Shown here piece after piece: positions 14,108 through 23,282 of a DNA stretch of 29,149 nt. Every line of letters starts with the position of its first letter. Positions within the stretch are counted from its first letter, which is position 1. Source of the DNA: [Eubacterium] saphenum (GTDB lineage Bacteria > Bacillota > Clostridia > Lachnospirales > Anaerotignaceae); the NCBI GenBank assembly GCA_004557645.1, contig SFGI01000028.1, forward strand, positions 1 through 29,149. The letters are read 5' to 3'. The notes under the pieces are model-generated. The model was not told the DNA's origin and ran no database searches. It worked only from the letters and a program-made list of their open reading frames with translations. The translations under genes and the position numbers were made by a program.

Positions 14108-16588
14108 ATGCCAAAACCGAAATGGAACCTGAACATCATCTATATATCCGAGCGCTTGCAGGAAAGTCTGCGGCCCATCGCCCGCAGCGCTCTGACTGCG
14201 GTGATCGCGCCCATGGGCTACGGTAAGACCACGGCGGTAAACTGGTATCTGGCAGAATACGCCAAGACGGAACCAATCAAAATCATCCGCATCAGCGTAT
14301 ATTCCGACAACCTTGCCATCTTCTGGAAAAGCGTGCAAGACGCCTTTGTCCGTGAGGGCTTTGATTTCCTGCGGGACTATACCTGCCCTACGGATGCCGC
14401 GGGCGGCGGACTGCTGGCAGACGATCTGTGCCGCGAGCTGGCAGGAGAAATGCCCTGCTATCTGTTCATAGACGATTTTCACCTTCTGACAAACGAAAGC
14501 ATTGCCCATTTCCTCTGCACGCTGGCGGGGCGTCTGCCCGACAATGTGCATCTGATCGTTGCCAGCCGCGGCCGCTTTCTCCCCGCTGCGGAGGTTGTCC
14601 GGCTGGGGAACAGGGTATATCAAATCGGCACGGAACAGCTGCGGCTGAACCACACGGAGCTTTCCATTTATGCCCGCCGCTGCGGAGCCGGCCTCTCCGA
14701 CGCGCAGGTAGATTCTCTGCTCTATTCCAGTGAGGGCTGGTTTTCTGCTGTCTATTTGAATCTTCGGACGCTTTCCGAGCGTGGTGCGCTGCCGGACCGC
14801 AGCTCCGACATTTACGCCACCTTCACTGCCGCCATGATCGACCCGCTGCCGGAAAAGCAGCGGGAGTTTCTGGCGATCATGGGTCTTGCCGATGAATTCA
14901 CTGTGGAGATGGCTCGTTTTGTCACCGAGGACGCTGATGCAGAAAAACTGTTGGCGGTGCTGACCGCCCAGAACGCCTTCGTGACCTGCCTGCCGGACGG
15001 CGTGACCTATCGCTTTCACCACATGATGAAGGAGTGTGCCGAGCGCACCTTCCTGACGCTGCCGAAAGAGAAGCAGGCTCACTGCCGTGAATGTTTCGGC
15101 GCATGGTATGAGGAGCATCAGCAGTACATACAAGCCTTGACCGCCTATCGGAAAAGTGGAAATTACGACGCCCTGCTGCGTGTTGTGGAAAAGGACGCAG
15201 GCATCCTGCTTTCTTCGCTGAACCCGCAGACGGTGCTTGACGACATTGCGGCGTGTCCCGTTTCCACCCTGAAAGCACATCCTCTGGCGCTCCTTGTGCT
15301 GATGCGCAGTATGTTCAACTGGCGGAATATCCCCAAAATGCTAGAATTGAAGGAGCTTTTGCTGACCGCCATACGGGAGCAGCCCGAGCTGTCCCCACAG
15401 GAGCGAGGCAATCTGCTGGGCGAGTGCGATCTGATCATGAGTTTCCTCTGCTACAACGACATCAGCGCCATGAGCCGTCTGCACCGCAGCGCCAGCAGCC
15501 AGATGTCCCGCCTTGCCATCAGCATACAGAAAAGCGGCGGCTGGACCTTTAACTCGCCGTCAGTTTTGATGATGTTCTATCGTGCGCCGGGCGAGCTGCA
15601 AAGCGAGCTTCATGAGATGGACGAATGTATGCCCCACTACTATAAAATCACCGATGGCCACGGGCAGGGTGCGGAAAAAATAATGCGGGCAGAGGCATTA
15701 TTCATGCAGGGTCGTTTCACGGACGCGCATATCGAGCTGGAAAGTGCCTATGCCCAGATCGAGGGCAACGGGCAGGTGAACATGGCGCTTTGCTGTGATT
15801 TTCTGGCGCGGCGGCTCTCCCTGCATATGGATATGGAGCAGCGCTATTCCTTCGAGGAACGCCGTGAGGCTCTGCTGGGTAAGCACAACGCCACATGGCT
15901 GAACATCTGGAGCGCCACAAGCGCCTATTATCACGCTCTGCTGGGCGAAACGGATAAAATCCCTTCTGTTTTTGCGGAGCATCAGCTTTCCACCATACAT
16001 TTTCTGGCGCCGGGCAAGCCTATGATGGATTTGATCGAAAATCAGGTGTACCTCACGCAGGGCGCTTACGCCAAGGTCATCGGCCGCAGCGAGGGACAGC
16101 TGGCCGTGTGCGATGCCATGCACTACGCATTGGTGGCACTGCACATCCACATTCAGGTGGCTGCGGCATACGAACTGCTGGGCAAGCACCAGGAGGCTCG
16201 TGAGCTGCTGACCCGTGCCCTTGCCGACGCGGAGCCGGACGGCTTTGTCATTCCTTTCGTGGAAAACTACCGCTATCTGAAGCCGCTGCTTGCGCAGGAA
16301 ATACAAAGCGGTATTGTGCAAAAGATCGTGGAACTGGGGGAAGCAGCGGAACAGCGCAAAAGCAGCACTGACCGCCCCATGATTTTTACTGCTTTGACGG
16401 AGCGGGAATATGAAATTGTACTTCTGATGGCGGAGTTTTTGACGAACCGAGAGATTGCGGAAAAGCTGTTTCTTTCCGAGGGCAGTGTCAAGCAGTATAT
16501 CAACCAGATCTACTCCAAACTGCATATCGAGGGCCCCACCCGAAGCAAGAGAAAGCAGCTGCTGACGCTCCTTTTGCAAAAGACCTAA
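14108..16588 (+). CDS. LuxR-family transcriptional regulator of the LAL / MalT-like STAND ATPase type
   Basis: An 826-residue protein. The N-terminal NTPase domain has Walker A APMGYGKTT (34-42), a Walker B-like CYLFIDDFHLL near 117, and a sensor-like VIVASRGRF. A long helical middle (about 330-740) fits TPR-like sensor repeats. The C-terminal LuxR HTH runs LTEREYEIVLLMAEFLTNREIAEKLFLSEGSVKQYINQIYSKLHI (763-807). Such proteins bind an inducer through the repeats, assemble with ATP and activate transcription. The signal is unknown. The ATG at 14108 lies 8 bases after GGAGG; a GTG at 14099 overlaps that site. The gene is visibly more GC-rich than the flanking genes, and it probably controls the surface protein gene downstream. 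Confidence 0.85.
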   Translation: MPKPKWNLNIIYISERLQESLRPIARSALTAVIAPMGYGKTTAVNWYLAEYAKTEPIKIIRISVYSDNLAIFWKSVQDAFVREGFDFLRDYTCPTDAAGGGLLADDLCRELAGEMPCYLFIDDFHLLTNESIAHFLCTLAGRLPDNVHLIVASRGRFLPAAEVVRLGNRVYQIGTEQLRLNHTELSIYARRCGAGLSDAQVDSLLYSSEGWFSAVYLNLRTLSERGALPDRSSDIYATFTAAMIDPLPEKQREFLAIMGLADEFTVEMARFVTEDADAEKLLAVLTAQNAFVTCLPDGVTYRFHHMMKECAERTFLTLPKEKQAHCRECFGAWYEEHQQYIQALTAYRKSGNYDALLRVVEKDAGILLSSLNPQTVLDDIAACPVSTLKAHPLALLVLMRSMFNWRNIPKMLELKELLLTAIREQPELSPQERGNLLGECDLIMSFLCYNDISAMSRLHRSASSQMSRLAISIQKSGGWTFNSPSVLMMFYRAPGELQSELHEMDECMPHYYKITDGHGQGAEKIMRAEALFMQGRFTDAHIELESAYAQIEGNGQVNMALCCDFLARRLSLHMDMEQRYSFEERREALLGKHNATWLNIWSATSAYYHALLGETDKIPSVFAEHQLSTIHFLAPGKPMMDLIENQVYLTQGAYAKVIGRSEGQLAVCDAMHYALVALHIHIQVAAAYELLGKHQEARELLTRALADAEPDGFVIPFVENYRYLKPLLAQEIQSGIVQKIVELGEAAEQRKSSTDRPMIFTALTEREYEIVLLMAEFLTNREIAEKLFLSEGSVKQYINQIYSKLHIEGPTRSKRKQLLTLLLQKT

Positions 16589-16610
16589 CCATTGGTTAAT
16601 AGTTTTTTTA

Positions 16611-16649
16611 TAAAATCCACTGTACACTATTTGTATGGTGGATTTTTTT
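16611..16649 (+). terminator. Terminator of the LAL regulator gene
   Basis: AAATCCAC (16612-16619) pairs with GTGGATTT (16638-16645), with an inner TAC/GTA, and runs into a T-rich tail. This separates the regulator transcript from the DUF2442/surface protein genes. Confidence 0.7.
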
Positions 16650-16682
16650 GCCTTTAGAACCACTGAGAAAGGAGGTACACAT

Positions 16683-16931
16683 TTGAACCGAAGGTATCTT
16701 ACAGCCGTTGCACCGCTGCCGAACCACATTTTGCAGGTGGATTTCGTATCCGGGGCGCGACTGCTGCTGGACATGAAGCCGTATCTCCATAAGATTCGGT
16801 TTCTGCCGCTGAATGACCCGGAGGTTTGGAATAGCGCCGTAACAAACGGCATTTTTGTCCGCTTTGGCAATGTGGAGCCTAGCCACGATAAGCTGCTACT
16901 AATGGCGGAGCGTGAATACACCACCGAATAA
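16683..16931 (+). CDS. DUF2442 domain-containing protein
   Basis: An 82-residue protein. It has the DUF2442 pattern: a short N-terminal strand, then HILQVDFVSGARLLLDMKPYL, RFLPLNDPEVWNSAVTNGIFVRFGNVEPS. DUF2442 proteins are often found beside DUF4160 or toxin-antitoxin modules, but no such partner is seen here. The start is TTG: AAAGGAGG at 16669-16676 lies 6 bases before it, and the only in-frame ATG further upstream lies in the terminator. It is 16 bases upstream of the LRR/SLH gene and likely co-transcribed. Confidence 0.7.
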   Translation: MNRRYLTAVAPLPNHILQVDFVSGARLLLDMKPYLHKIRFLPLNDPEVWNSAVTNGIFVRFGNVEPSHDKLLLMAEREYTTE

Positions 16932-16947
16932 GAAAAGGAGGATTTTT

Positions 16948-19900
16948 ATGAAACACAATAAAACCCTGAGGCGGGGACTTGGCATACTGATTTCACTAAT
17001 TATGTGCCTGGGTCTGCTGCCTGTAACTGCACTGGCAGGGGAAAGCGGGGAAAGCACAGATGTTGAAATAAGTGAAGCAAATTTCCCTGATGCCAACTTC
17101 CGTGATTTTGTTAAAGACTATGATTTAGACAGCAGCAACTCACTCAGCGAGGGAGAAATTGCGAATGTAACAAAGATGAACCTCTTTGGAAAGTCAATTT
17201 TTAATCTCAAGGGTATTGAGTACTTTACAAACCTGGAGACTCTGTTATGCGGCCTTAATAATCTGACATCTGTTGATGTAAGCAGCAATACAAACCTGAG
17301 GAATTTGGATATATCCAATAATAGTGTGGATACTCTTGTCTTAAATACAGGCATTCAGCTTCTGACATGCAATAATAATAAACTGAAAAGTTTGGATGTC
17401 AGCAACTTTAACAGCCTGAGCACACTTAACTGCGTCAAAAATGAAATTGAGACGCTGAGGGTTAATTCAGGCCTGACCAATCTGAGCTGCTACGATAACA
17501 AACTGCAGCAGCTGGACCTTAGCGGCAACACAAATCTGAAGGCTCTGTACTGCCAGCGAAATCAGCTGTCATATCTTAATTTAGGCAACACCGATATAAC
17601 GTCGCGTATAGACGCAGCTGATAATAGCTATACCATCACAATAGGTGAGGACAGAACCTATGATCTTTCAACGCTGCCGGGAAGAAGCTTTGATGTAAAT
17701 AAGGTAGTAGAAGGCAGCTGGAGTGACGGTTGTTCGGTAAGCGGAAATATTCTGACGCTTGATCCCGATACAGATTCTGTAACCTATGACTACCAGTGCA
17801 AAGATGGTATCACAGTTACCTTTACCCTGACTACTATCGACCCGGAAGCCGGCAAAATTGAAATAAATTCAACTAACTTCCCTGATGATGTTTTCCGTGA
17901 ATATGTTTCCGATGAATTTGATACAAACAACGATGACTATCTCGATAACGATGAAATCAAAGAGGCTACGGAGATAGATGTTTATGATGAATTAGTGATT
18001 GAGAGCCTGACCGGTATTGAGTATTTTACGGAGTTAAAGGAGTTGGACTGTGCCGGCAACAAACTGACCACTCTGGATATCAGCAATAATACAAAAGTCG
18101 AGATGCTGGACTGCGACAACAACAGTCTGACAAAGCTGAAGATCGGGAAAAATGAAAGCCTGACGGATCTGTATTGCTCCGAAAACCAGCTGACCACTCT
18201 GGACGTCAGCCAAAATACCGGACTGATTAATCTGCAATGCGAAGACAACAATCTGACCTCTCTGAATCTCAGCAAGAATACAGCACTGGAGGATCTGTAT
18301 TGCTCCGGCAACCAGCTGACCTATTTGGACGTAAGCAGCAATGAATATCTGTCTACTCTGTCCTGCAGCGGCAATCAGCTTACCTATTTGGATCTCAGCA
18401 ATACCCAAGTAAGCTCTCTGAGCGCATCCAATAACGTATATGAAATAACATTAAATGAGGGTAGAACCTTTGATCTTTCCACCCTGCCGGGAGGAAAATT
18501 TAATGCAGATATGGTATCCAGCTATGATGATAGCATCGGCACTATTGACAACAATACAGCTGTGCTGACGCTTGCTTCCGGTGCAGATGAATTTACCTAT
18601 AGCTACAATTGCGGAAAATATAATTATGTAAACTTTAAACTGAAAGTTAAAAGCGGCGGCGGCGACACCGATGACACAAATAAATATACCGTAACAGCAG
18701 AAGGTCTTTACGGAACGGCAATGGGTATCACACCGGGCGAAACATATACCCATGACTATGCTGCCGGGGCAGAAGTTGTTCTGGTAATCGGTAAGCGTGA
18801 AGGCTACACAGTTGACAGCTGTACTATGGGCGGAATAGATGGTGAAATAGAATGGACTGGTGAAAAAGACAGCGATAATTATGGAATTAAATTCACCATG
18901 CCTGAAAACAATGTAACTGTTACTGTAAACTGGACTGCTAACGGCTCAGGCGGCGATGTAGAAATCAATGAATATAACTTCCCGGATGAAAACTTCCGTA
19001 CGTATGTTTCCGATAACATTGATACAAACCAAAATGGCTATCTCGATAGTGATGAAATCCAAGCGGTTACGAGTATAAATGTCTCCTACAAAGGCATTGG
19101 GAACCTGACCGGTATTTCGTATTTTACGAATTTGAATACTTTGAACTGCGAAGATAATAATCTGACTGCTTTGGATGTCAGCCAAAATAAAAACCTGCGG
19201 AATCTGTACTGCGACTACAACCAGCTTACCACTTTGGATGTCAGCCAAAATACAAGCCTGAGTTATCTTAAATGCAGCTTCAACCAGCTGACTGATTTGA
19301 ACGTAAGCGGTGCTAACATTCTGACTGATCTGTACTGCGGCGGCAACAAGCTGACCTATTTGGACGTAAGCAGCAATACACGTCTGTGTAATCTGTACTG
19401 CGACAGCAACCAGCTGACCTCTTTGGATCTCAGCAATACCCAAGTAAGCTCTCTGAGCGCATCCAATAACGTATATGAAATAACATTAGATGATGATAGA
19501 ACCTTTAATCTTTCCAAACTGCCGGGAGGAAAATTTAATGTAGAGAATGTATACGAATATGATTCCAGCATCGGCACTGTTGCCAAGGATACAGCTGTGC
19601 TGACGCTTTTTGAAGGTGAAGAAGAATTTACCTACAGCTACAAGTGCGGAAAAGATAAATACATAGACTTTACATTGAAAGTTAGCGGCGGCGGCGACAC
19701 CGATGACACAACTAAATATACCGTAACAGCAAGCGGTTTTTACGAAGGTGTCTTTGGAAACGAAACGGGCGCACCATTTACCCTTTCCTATGCTGCCGGG
19801 GAAAAAGTTAATATGTTAATCGCTGCGCGTGAAGGCTACACACTGAAAGACTTGACTTTGGTCGGAATAAGTGAAAAGGACATAACATGGAATACCAAAG

Positions 19901-20838
19901 AAGAGACCACCCAGCGTGCAATTAGTTTCACCATGCCTGCAAACGATGTAGCTATTACTGTAAACTGGACTGCTAACGGCACAGGCGGCGGAAGCTCAAG
20001 CGGCGGCGGTGGCGGCGGCGGAACCGCTACTCCGAAGTATTCCGTAACAGCTTCTGAGAATATTGGAAACGGCACTGTAACAATAAGCCCGAAAAATGCT
20101 TCCGCAGGCAGTAAGGTAACAGTTACGGTTACACCTGATGAGGGCTTTGCTATTGAAAGCCTTGTAATTAAAGACGAAAACGGAAAAGAAATTAAGCTTA
20201 CAGACAATGGCAACGGCAAGTATACATTCACTATGCCAAGCGGCAAGGTAACGGTTGAGCCAAGCTTCAAGGTTGAAACACCTGAGCTTGTTGAGCCTGA
20301 AAAAACTGCAGGAGCTGAAAATCCTTTCACCGATGTGTCTGCTGATGCATACTACTATGACGCAGTGCTTTGGGCAGTTGAAAAGGGCATTACCAGCGGT
20401 ACTTCCGAAACCACCTTCAGCCCTGATGCATCCTGCACCCGTGCTCAGATATTAACATTTATGTGGCGTGCGGCAGGTTCTCCAAAGGCAACCGGCAGCA
20501 ATCCATTCACTGATGTTTCTGCCGATGCGTACTACTATGACGCAGTGCTGTGGGCAGTTGAAAACGGAATTACCAGCGGTATTTCTGCAACTACCTTTGC
20601 ACCTGATGCCACGGTAACACGTGATCAGACAGTTACATTCCTGTACCGTATGGCAGGTTCTCCTGCGGCCAACGGCTCCAGCTTCTCCGATGTGAGCAGC
20701 GATGCTTACTATGCGGACGCTGTGGCTTGGGCTGTGCAGCAGAACATTACCTCCGGCACAGGCGACGGCCAGTTCAGCCCCAACGCTGACTGCACCCGCG
20801 CTCAGATTGTAACCTTCCTGTATCGCTGCATGGGCTGA
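16948..20838 (+). CDS. Secreted LRR surface protein with EF-hand-like motifs and three SLH domains
   Basis: A 1296-residue protein with a signal peptide ending ALA at about residue 31. Three large units follow (starting near 39, 305 and 671). Each opens with INxxNFPDxxFRxYV and a calcium-loop-like DTNxxxxLDxDEI stretch, and continues with cysteine-containing leucine-rich repeats of the pattern LxCxxNQLTxLDVSxNTxL, like internalin/BspA-type repeats. Beta-sandwich repeats of the YTVTAxG...FTMPxxxVTVTVNWTANG type lie near 578 and 924, with a third of InlB-like form near 1031 after a Gly/Ser-rich linker. Three SLH domains (about 1124, 1186, 1244) would bind the secondary cell wall polymer. AAAGGAGG precedes the ATG. 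It is a probable adhesin. Confidence 0.88.
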   Translation: MKHNKTLRRGLGILISLIMCLGLLPVTALAGESGESTDVEISEANFPDANFRDFVKDYDLDSSNSLSEGEIANVTKMNLFGKSIFNLKGIEYFTNLETLLCGLNNLTSVDVSSNTNLRNLDISNNSVDTLVLNTGIQLLTCNNNKLKSLDVSNFNSLSTLNCVKNEIETLRVNSGLTNLSCYDNKLQQLDLSGNTNLKALYCQRNQLSYLNLGNTDITSRIDAADNSYTITIGEDRTYDLSTLPGRSFDVNKVVEGSWSDGCSVSGNILTLDPDTDSVTYDYQCKDGITVTFTLTTIDPEAGKIEINSTNFPDDVFREYVSDEFDTNNDDYLDNDEIKEATEIDVYDELVIESLTGIEYFTELKELDCAGNKLTTLDISNNTKVEMLDCDNNSLTKLKIGKNESLTDLYCSENQLTTLDVSQNTGLINLQCEDNNLTSLNLSKNTALEDLYCSGNQLTYLDVSSNEYLSTLSCSGNQLTYLDLSNTQVSSLSASNNVYEITLNEGRTFDLSTLPGGKFNADMVSSYDDSIGTIDNNTAVLTLASGADEFTYSYNCGKYNYVNFKLKVKSGGGDTDDTNKYTVTAEGLYGTAMGITPGETYTHDYAAGAEVVLVIGKREGYTVDSCTMGGIDGEIEWTGEKDSDNYGIKFTMPENNVTVTVNWTANGSGGDVEINEYNFPDENFRTYVSDNIDTNQNGYLDSDEIQAVTSINVSYKGIGNLTGISYFTNLNTLNCEDNNLTALDVSQNKNLRNLYCDYNQLTTLDVSQNTSLSYLKCSFNQLTDLNVSGANILTDLYCGGNKLTYLDVSSNTRLCNLYCDSNQLTSLDLSNTQVSSLSASNNVYEITLDDDRTFNLSKLPGGKFNVENVYEYDSSIGTVAKDTAVLTLFEGEEEFTYSYKCGKDKYIDFTLKVSGGGDTDDTTKYTVTASGFYEGVFGNETGAPFTLSYAAGEKVNMLIAAREGYTLKDLTLVGISEKDITWNTKEETTQRAISFTMPANDVAITVNWTANGTGGGSSSGGGGGGGTATPKYSVTASENIGNGTVTISPKNASAGSKVTVTVTPDEGFAIESLVIKDENGKEIKLTDNGNGKYTFTMPSGKVTVEPSFKVETPELVEPEKTAGAENPFTDVSADAYYYDAVLWAVEKGITSGTSETTFSPDASCTRAQILTFMWRAAGSPKATGSNPFTDVSADAYYYDAVLWAVENGITSGISATTFAPDATVTRDQTVTFLYRMAGSPAANGSSFSDVSSDAYYADAVAWAVQQNITSGTGDGQFSPNADCTRAQIVTFLYRCMG
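18387..18453 (+). repeat. 67-bp exact internal repeat, copy 1
   Basis: Identical, base for base, to 19422-19488, 1035 bases downstream in the same frame of the LRR surface protein gene. It encodes the last leucine-rich repeat (LDLSNTQVSSLSASNNVYE) of unit two. Synonymous sites are unchanged, so the copy is recent or maintained by gene conversion. Confidence 0.9.
19422..19488 (+). repeat. 67-bp exact internal repeat, copy 2
   Basis: Second copy of the 67-bp repeat, encoding the same last leucine-rich repeat in unit three. The surrounding sequence is similar but not identical. Confidence 0.9.
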
Positions 20839-20912
20839 CAGCAAGGATATCCCCATTAACGGAGAATCCCACCCATAACTGTAAAAATTGTAATATCCAG
20901 TTACACGGGCAT

Positions 20913-20946
20913 GTCCGCATGGCTTCGCGCCATGCGGACTTTTTTA
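20913..20946 (+). terminator. Terminator of the LRR/SLH gene
   Basis: A perfect 11-bp stem (GTCCGCATGGC / GCCATGCGGAC) with loop TTCGC and a run of T, 75 bases after the stop. Confidence 0.9.
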
Positions 20947-20957
20947 TACCCAGATCG

Positions 20958-20978
20958 CTCTGGACACCGTGTCCAGAG
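20958..20978. repeat. Perfect 9-bp hairpin at the end of the ArdA-like remnant
   Basis: CTCTGGACA-CCG-TGTCCAGAG. It has no T run on either side. It lies where the ArdA-like similarity stops, so it may mark a recombination boundary. Confidence 0.5.
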
Positions 20979-21155
20979 GGCCTCAAACTTTTCCAGCTCG
21001 TAAAGTTGGGGCATACTGCCGTCGTAATCGGCAATAAAAATCTCCTCATATTGAATACCGTCTATGCCGCTCTTCTTCAACGCCGCCTGGACGGTTTCGG
21101 CGTCGGTGGGAAATAGTATCATCCATGCATAATGCTCTTTGTGCGGTAACTGCAT
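20979..21155 (-). pseudogene. Remnant of an ArdA-like antirestriction protein
   Basis: The minus-strand frame beginning MQLPHKEHYAWMILFPTD and continuing to YEEIFIADYDGSMPQLYELEKFEAL resembles the first domain of ArdA proteins, which have a FITDYE-like motif after a phosphate-mimic helix. ArdA is usually about 165 residues and carried on conjugative elements. Here only about 58 residues fit, and the frame then runs into a hairpin and the neighbouring terminator. The assignment rests on a remembered motif and is tentative. Confidence 0.35.
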
Positions 21156-21194
21156 GTTTTTTTCATAATGCTACGACTGTTTTATGGTGTAAAA

Positions 21195-21221
21195 ATGCTC
21201 CTGCAAAAATTGCAGGAGCAT
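21195..21221. repeat. Hairpin preceding repeat copy A
   Basis: ATGCTCCTGCA-AAAAT-TGCAGGAGCAT, an 11-bp perfect stem. The equivalent hairpin before copy B (27644-27674) shares the stem core but differs by a paired T/A change on both arms. Confidence 0.75.
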
Positions 21222-21265
21222 TTCTATTATCATGCAAAGCACTTTTTCTTTCATTTTTAAAAATT

Positions 21266-21377
21266 GGTGGTAAATTGACTATTCTCAACCACTCCACCCC
21301 TCAAAAACCCTTGACTTTAAGCCATTTCTGAGCTTATCAATCGTTAATCGGTTTCATTGTGGGGAAGCAAAGCTTCC
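21266..21377. repeat. Element-end repeat, copy A
   Basis: A 101-base stretch (21266-21366) aligns without gaps to 27685-27785. In the last 57 bases 48 are identical; the first 44 are more diverged. It ends in a short inverted repeat GGAAGC-AAA-GCTTCC (21363-21377). No gene is present. The direct orientation and matched architecture suggest ends of related integrated elements. Confidence 0.6.
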
Positions 21378-21472
21378 ATCTGTACGATACCGTAGGATGG
21401 CGTAGGATTCGGCTTTCCATAAAAACCAACAAAGTATTATCGGGTATGATTCAGCAGCATTAAAATCAGATT

Positions 21473-21511
21473 TGTTGCAGAACTGTTGCAGTACCTCTCG
21501 TTTTGCTGCAG
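21473..21511. repeat. TGTTGCAG iterons after copy A
   Basis: TGTTGCAG at 21473-21480 and 21484-21491 (11-base period), with a related TGCTGCAG at 21504-21511. They sit about 110 bases after copy A, as the TTGGTACA iterons do after copy B. They resemble integrase arm-type sites. The rest of 21512-21679 is AT-rich with nothing I can name. Confidence 0.45.
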
Positions 21512-21679
21512 TGGTTCGATCAGCGTTTTTTCATCTAAAATGTAATTTTCTCCTCGAATTAATCTATCGTTATTATAGCATAAATTATAGATATTTCAAA
21601 TTATCCGACAATTTCCCAAGAACCTCTTTATCTCCATAACAATATTTTTTAGATACTGAACTTCGTACACACAAAGAAT

Positions 21680-21717
21680 AATAGCTCGGTCGAGGAAACA
21701 ACCTTGACCAAGCTATT
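21680..21717 (-). terminator. Likely terminator of the DUF4143 ATPase gene
   Basis: AATAGCT (21680-21686) pairs with AGCTATT (21711-21717), with further inner pairing (GGTC/GACC, GG/CC) around a short loop. On the minus strand it lies about 75 bases after the ATPase stop codon. The U tract is poor. Confidence 0.6.
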
Positions 21718-21793
21718 TTAGGTTATTCATGATTATATGAAAACCTTATAGTTCTGCCCATGAACTACAACATCTAATAACAGTTCGTTTTTT

Positions 21794-23146
21794 TCAGCAG
21801 GACTGCGTTACCCGTCTTTCCTCCAATGCCATTCCAATCAAGCGATCTGTCTGGTCTGCCATAAACAGAGGAATGTTCAGTACATCCTCATCCAGCTTCA
21901 GATTATCCAGGGAGAACCGGACACGAAGCTTGACTTGATCCGGGAACAGTTCCTTGAATTTCTTCAGACTCCTACTGGTTGTATTGGCTTCAGATTTCAC
22001 CTCCACAGGGATAATATCATTCTCCCTCTGAATGAGGAAATCCACTTCATAAGGAGGATTGTTCCGGCTCCAGTACCGGGGAACCACCTCAAACTGCGTA
22101 ATCAAGGTCTGCAGCACAAAGTTCTCGGTCAGTGCGCCCTTGAATTCAGTGAACAGACGGTTGCCTTCCCCGAAGGCCGTAGGAGCCAGCTGTGCCAAGC
22201 GGCGGAGCAGACCCACATCCACCAGATAAATCTTAAATGCAGACAGATCATCGTAGGCAGCCACTGGCAGACCGGGAGCGGTGCTGCGGTAGATCTTATG
22301 CACCAGTCTGGCATCCACCAGCCACTGCAAAGCATCCTCGTATTCACGGGCTCTTGCGCCTTCTTTGACAACCTTGTAGATAAACTTCTTATTCTCCCTT
22401 GCCAGCTGAGACGGTATGGACTTCCAAATCATAGAGATCTTCGGAAACTCGCTGATGTTGGGGTGCTTGGCAAAGTCACGCTCATAAGCACCGATGATCC
22501 CGGAAAGGGCTTCCTGCATAGCAGAAACATCTCGGGCTTCCGTCCACATGAGTACCGGTTCTGGCATACCGCCGGTAACATAGTACATCTTTAATTTCTC
22601 ATAGAGCGGATTAAAAAAGGCATCTGGGATTGGCTCAATGGTATCCACGCTTTCCAGATATTTGGCGAGATTTTCGTCGCCGTTAGCAAGCAGGAATTCC
22701 GTGAAGGTCATTGGATCAATCTGCATAAAGTTGACCTTGCCTACCGGGAAAGAAGATGGCTTCGCCAAGGCAATCCCCAGCAGAGACCCGGCACAGGCAA
22801 TGTGGTACTGCGGGGCATTCTCGCAGAAATACTTCATGGAGTTGATGACCTTGGGGCAATCCTGCACCTCGTCAAAAATGATGAGAGTCTTTTCCGGCAC
22901 GATCTTCTGACCGCTGGCCAGTATCAAATTTTGCAGAATGCGATCCACGTCCTTGGTGGTCTCAAAGAACTGCTTATACTCTTCGTTTTCATCGAAGTTA
23001 AAGTAGGCTGTATTTTCATAATAGCGTCTGCCGAATTCCTTGAGAATCCAAGTCTTGCCCACCTGACGTACGCCCTTTAAGATCAGCGGTTTGCGGTAGG
23101 GTGAATTCTTCCAATCCAGCAGCTTATTTAAAATCAATCGTTCCAT
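21794..23146 (-). CDS. AAA-family ATPase with DUF4143 domain
   Basis: A 450-residue protein. The N-terminal AAA_14-type ATPase has Walker A GVRQVGKTW (25-33), Walker B TLIIFDEVQDCPK near 88-100, and the sensor AGSLLGIAL. The C-terminal DUF4143 domain ends in a PD-(D/E)xK-like core, EVDFLIQRENDIIPVEVKSE. These proteins are common in gut anaerobes, occur in many copies, and have no established role; nuclease or defence functions have been suggested. GAAGGAG precedes the ATG. It is alone on its transcript, and three copies of one 12-mer surround its promoter. Confidence 0.88.
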   Translation of the reverse strand: MERLILNKLLDWKNSPYRKPLILKGVRQVGKTWILKEFGRRYYENTAYFNFDENEEYKQFFETTKDVDRILQNLILASGQKIVPEKTLIIFDEVQDCPKVINSMKYFCENAPQYHIACAGSLLGIALAKPSSFPVGKVNFMQIDPMTFTEFLLANGDENLAKYLESVDTIEPIPDAFFNPLYEKLKMYYVTGGMPEPVLMWTEARDVSAMQEALSGIIGAYERDFAKHPNISEFPKISMIWKSIPSQLARENKKFIYKVVKEGARAREYEDALQWLVDARLVHKIYRSTAPGLPVAAYDDLSAFKIYLVDVGLLRRLAQLAPTAFGEGNRLFTEFKGALTENFVLQTLITQFEVVPRYWSRNNPPYEVDFLIQRENDIIPVEVKSEANTTSRSLKKFKELFPDQVKLRVRFSLDNLKLDEDVLNIPLFMADQTDRLIGMALEERRVTQSC

Positions 23147-23158
23147 AGATACACTCCT

Positions 23159-23282
23159 TCACATTTTTATTGGAGTTTCAGTGTGTTGCAATCACATTTT
23201 TATTATATATCGCTTGCGCAGAAATCACAACCGTCATCACAAAATTATTTGCATTTTAGGTACACTATATCACATTTTTATA
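23159..23282 (-). promoter_or_regulatory. Three TCACATTTTTAT repeats, candidate operators
   Basis: The 12-mer TCACATTTTTAT (ATAAAAATGTGA on the minus strand) occurs exactly at 23159-23170, 23192-23203 and 23270-23281. One copy overlaps the -10 box of the ATPase gene, one lies just before its ribosome site, and one lies about 40 bases upstream of -35. Repression by a protein bound to all three is likely. The regulator is unknown and may be the ATPase itself or the TetR. Confidence 0.6.
23202..23230 (-). promoter_or_regulatory. Promoter of the DUF4143 ATPase gene
   Basis: Minus strand TTGTGA (23230-23225), 17 bases, TATAAT (23207-23202). Confidence 0.65.
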
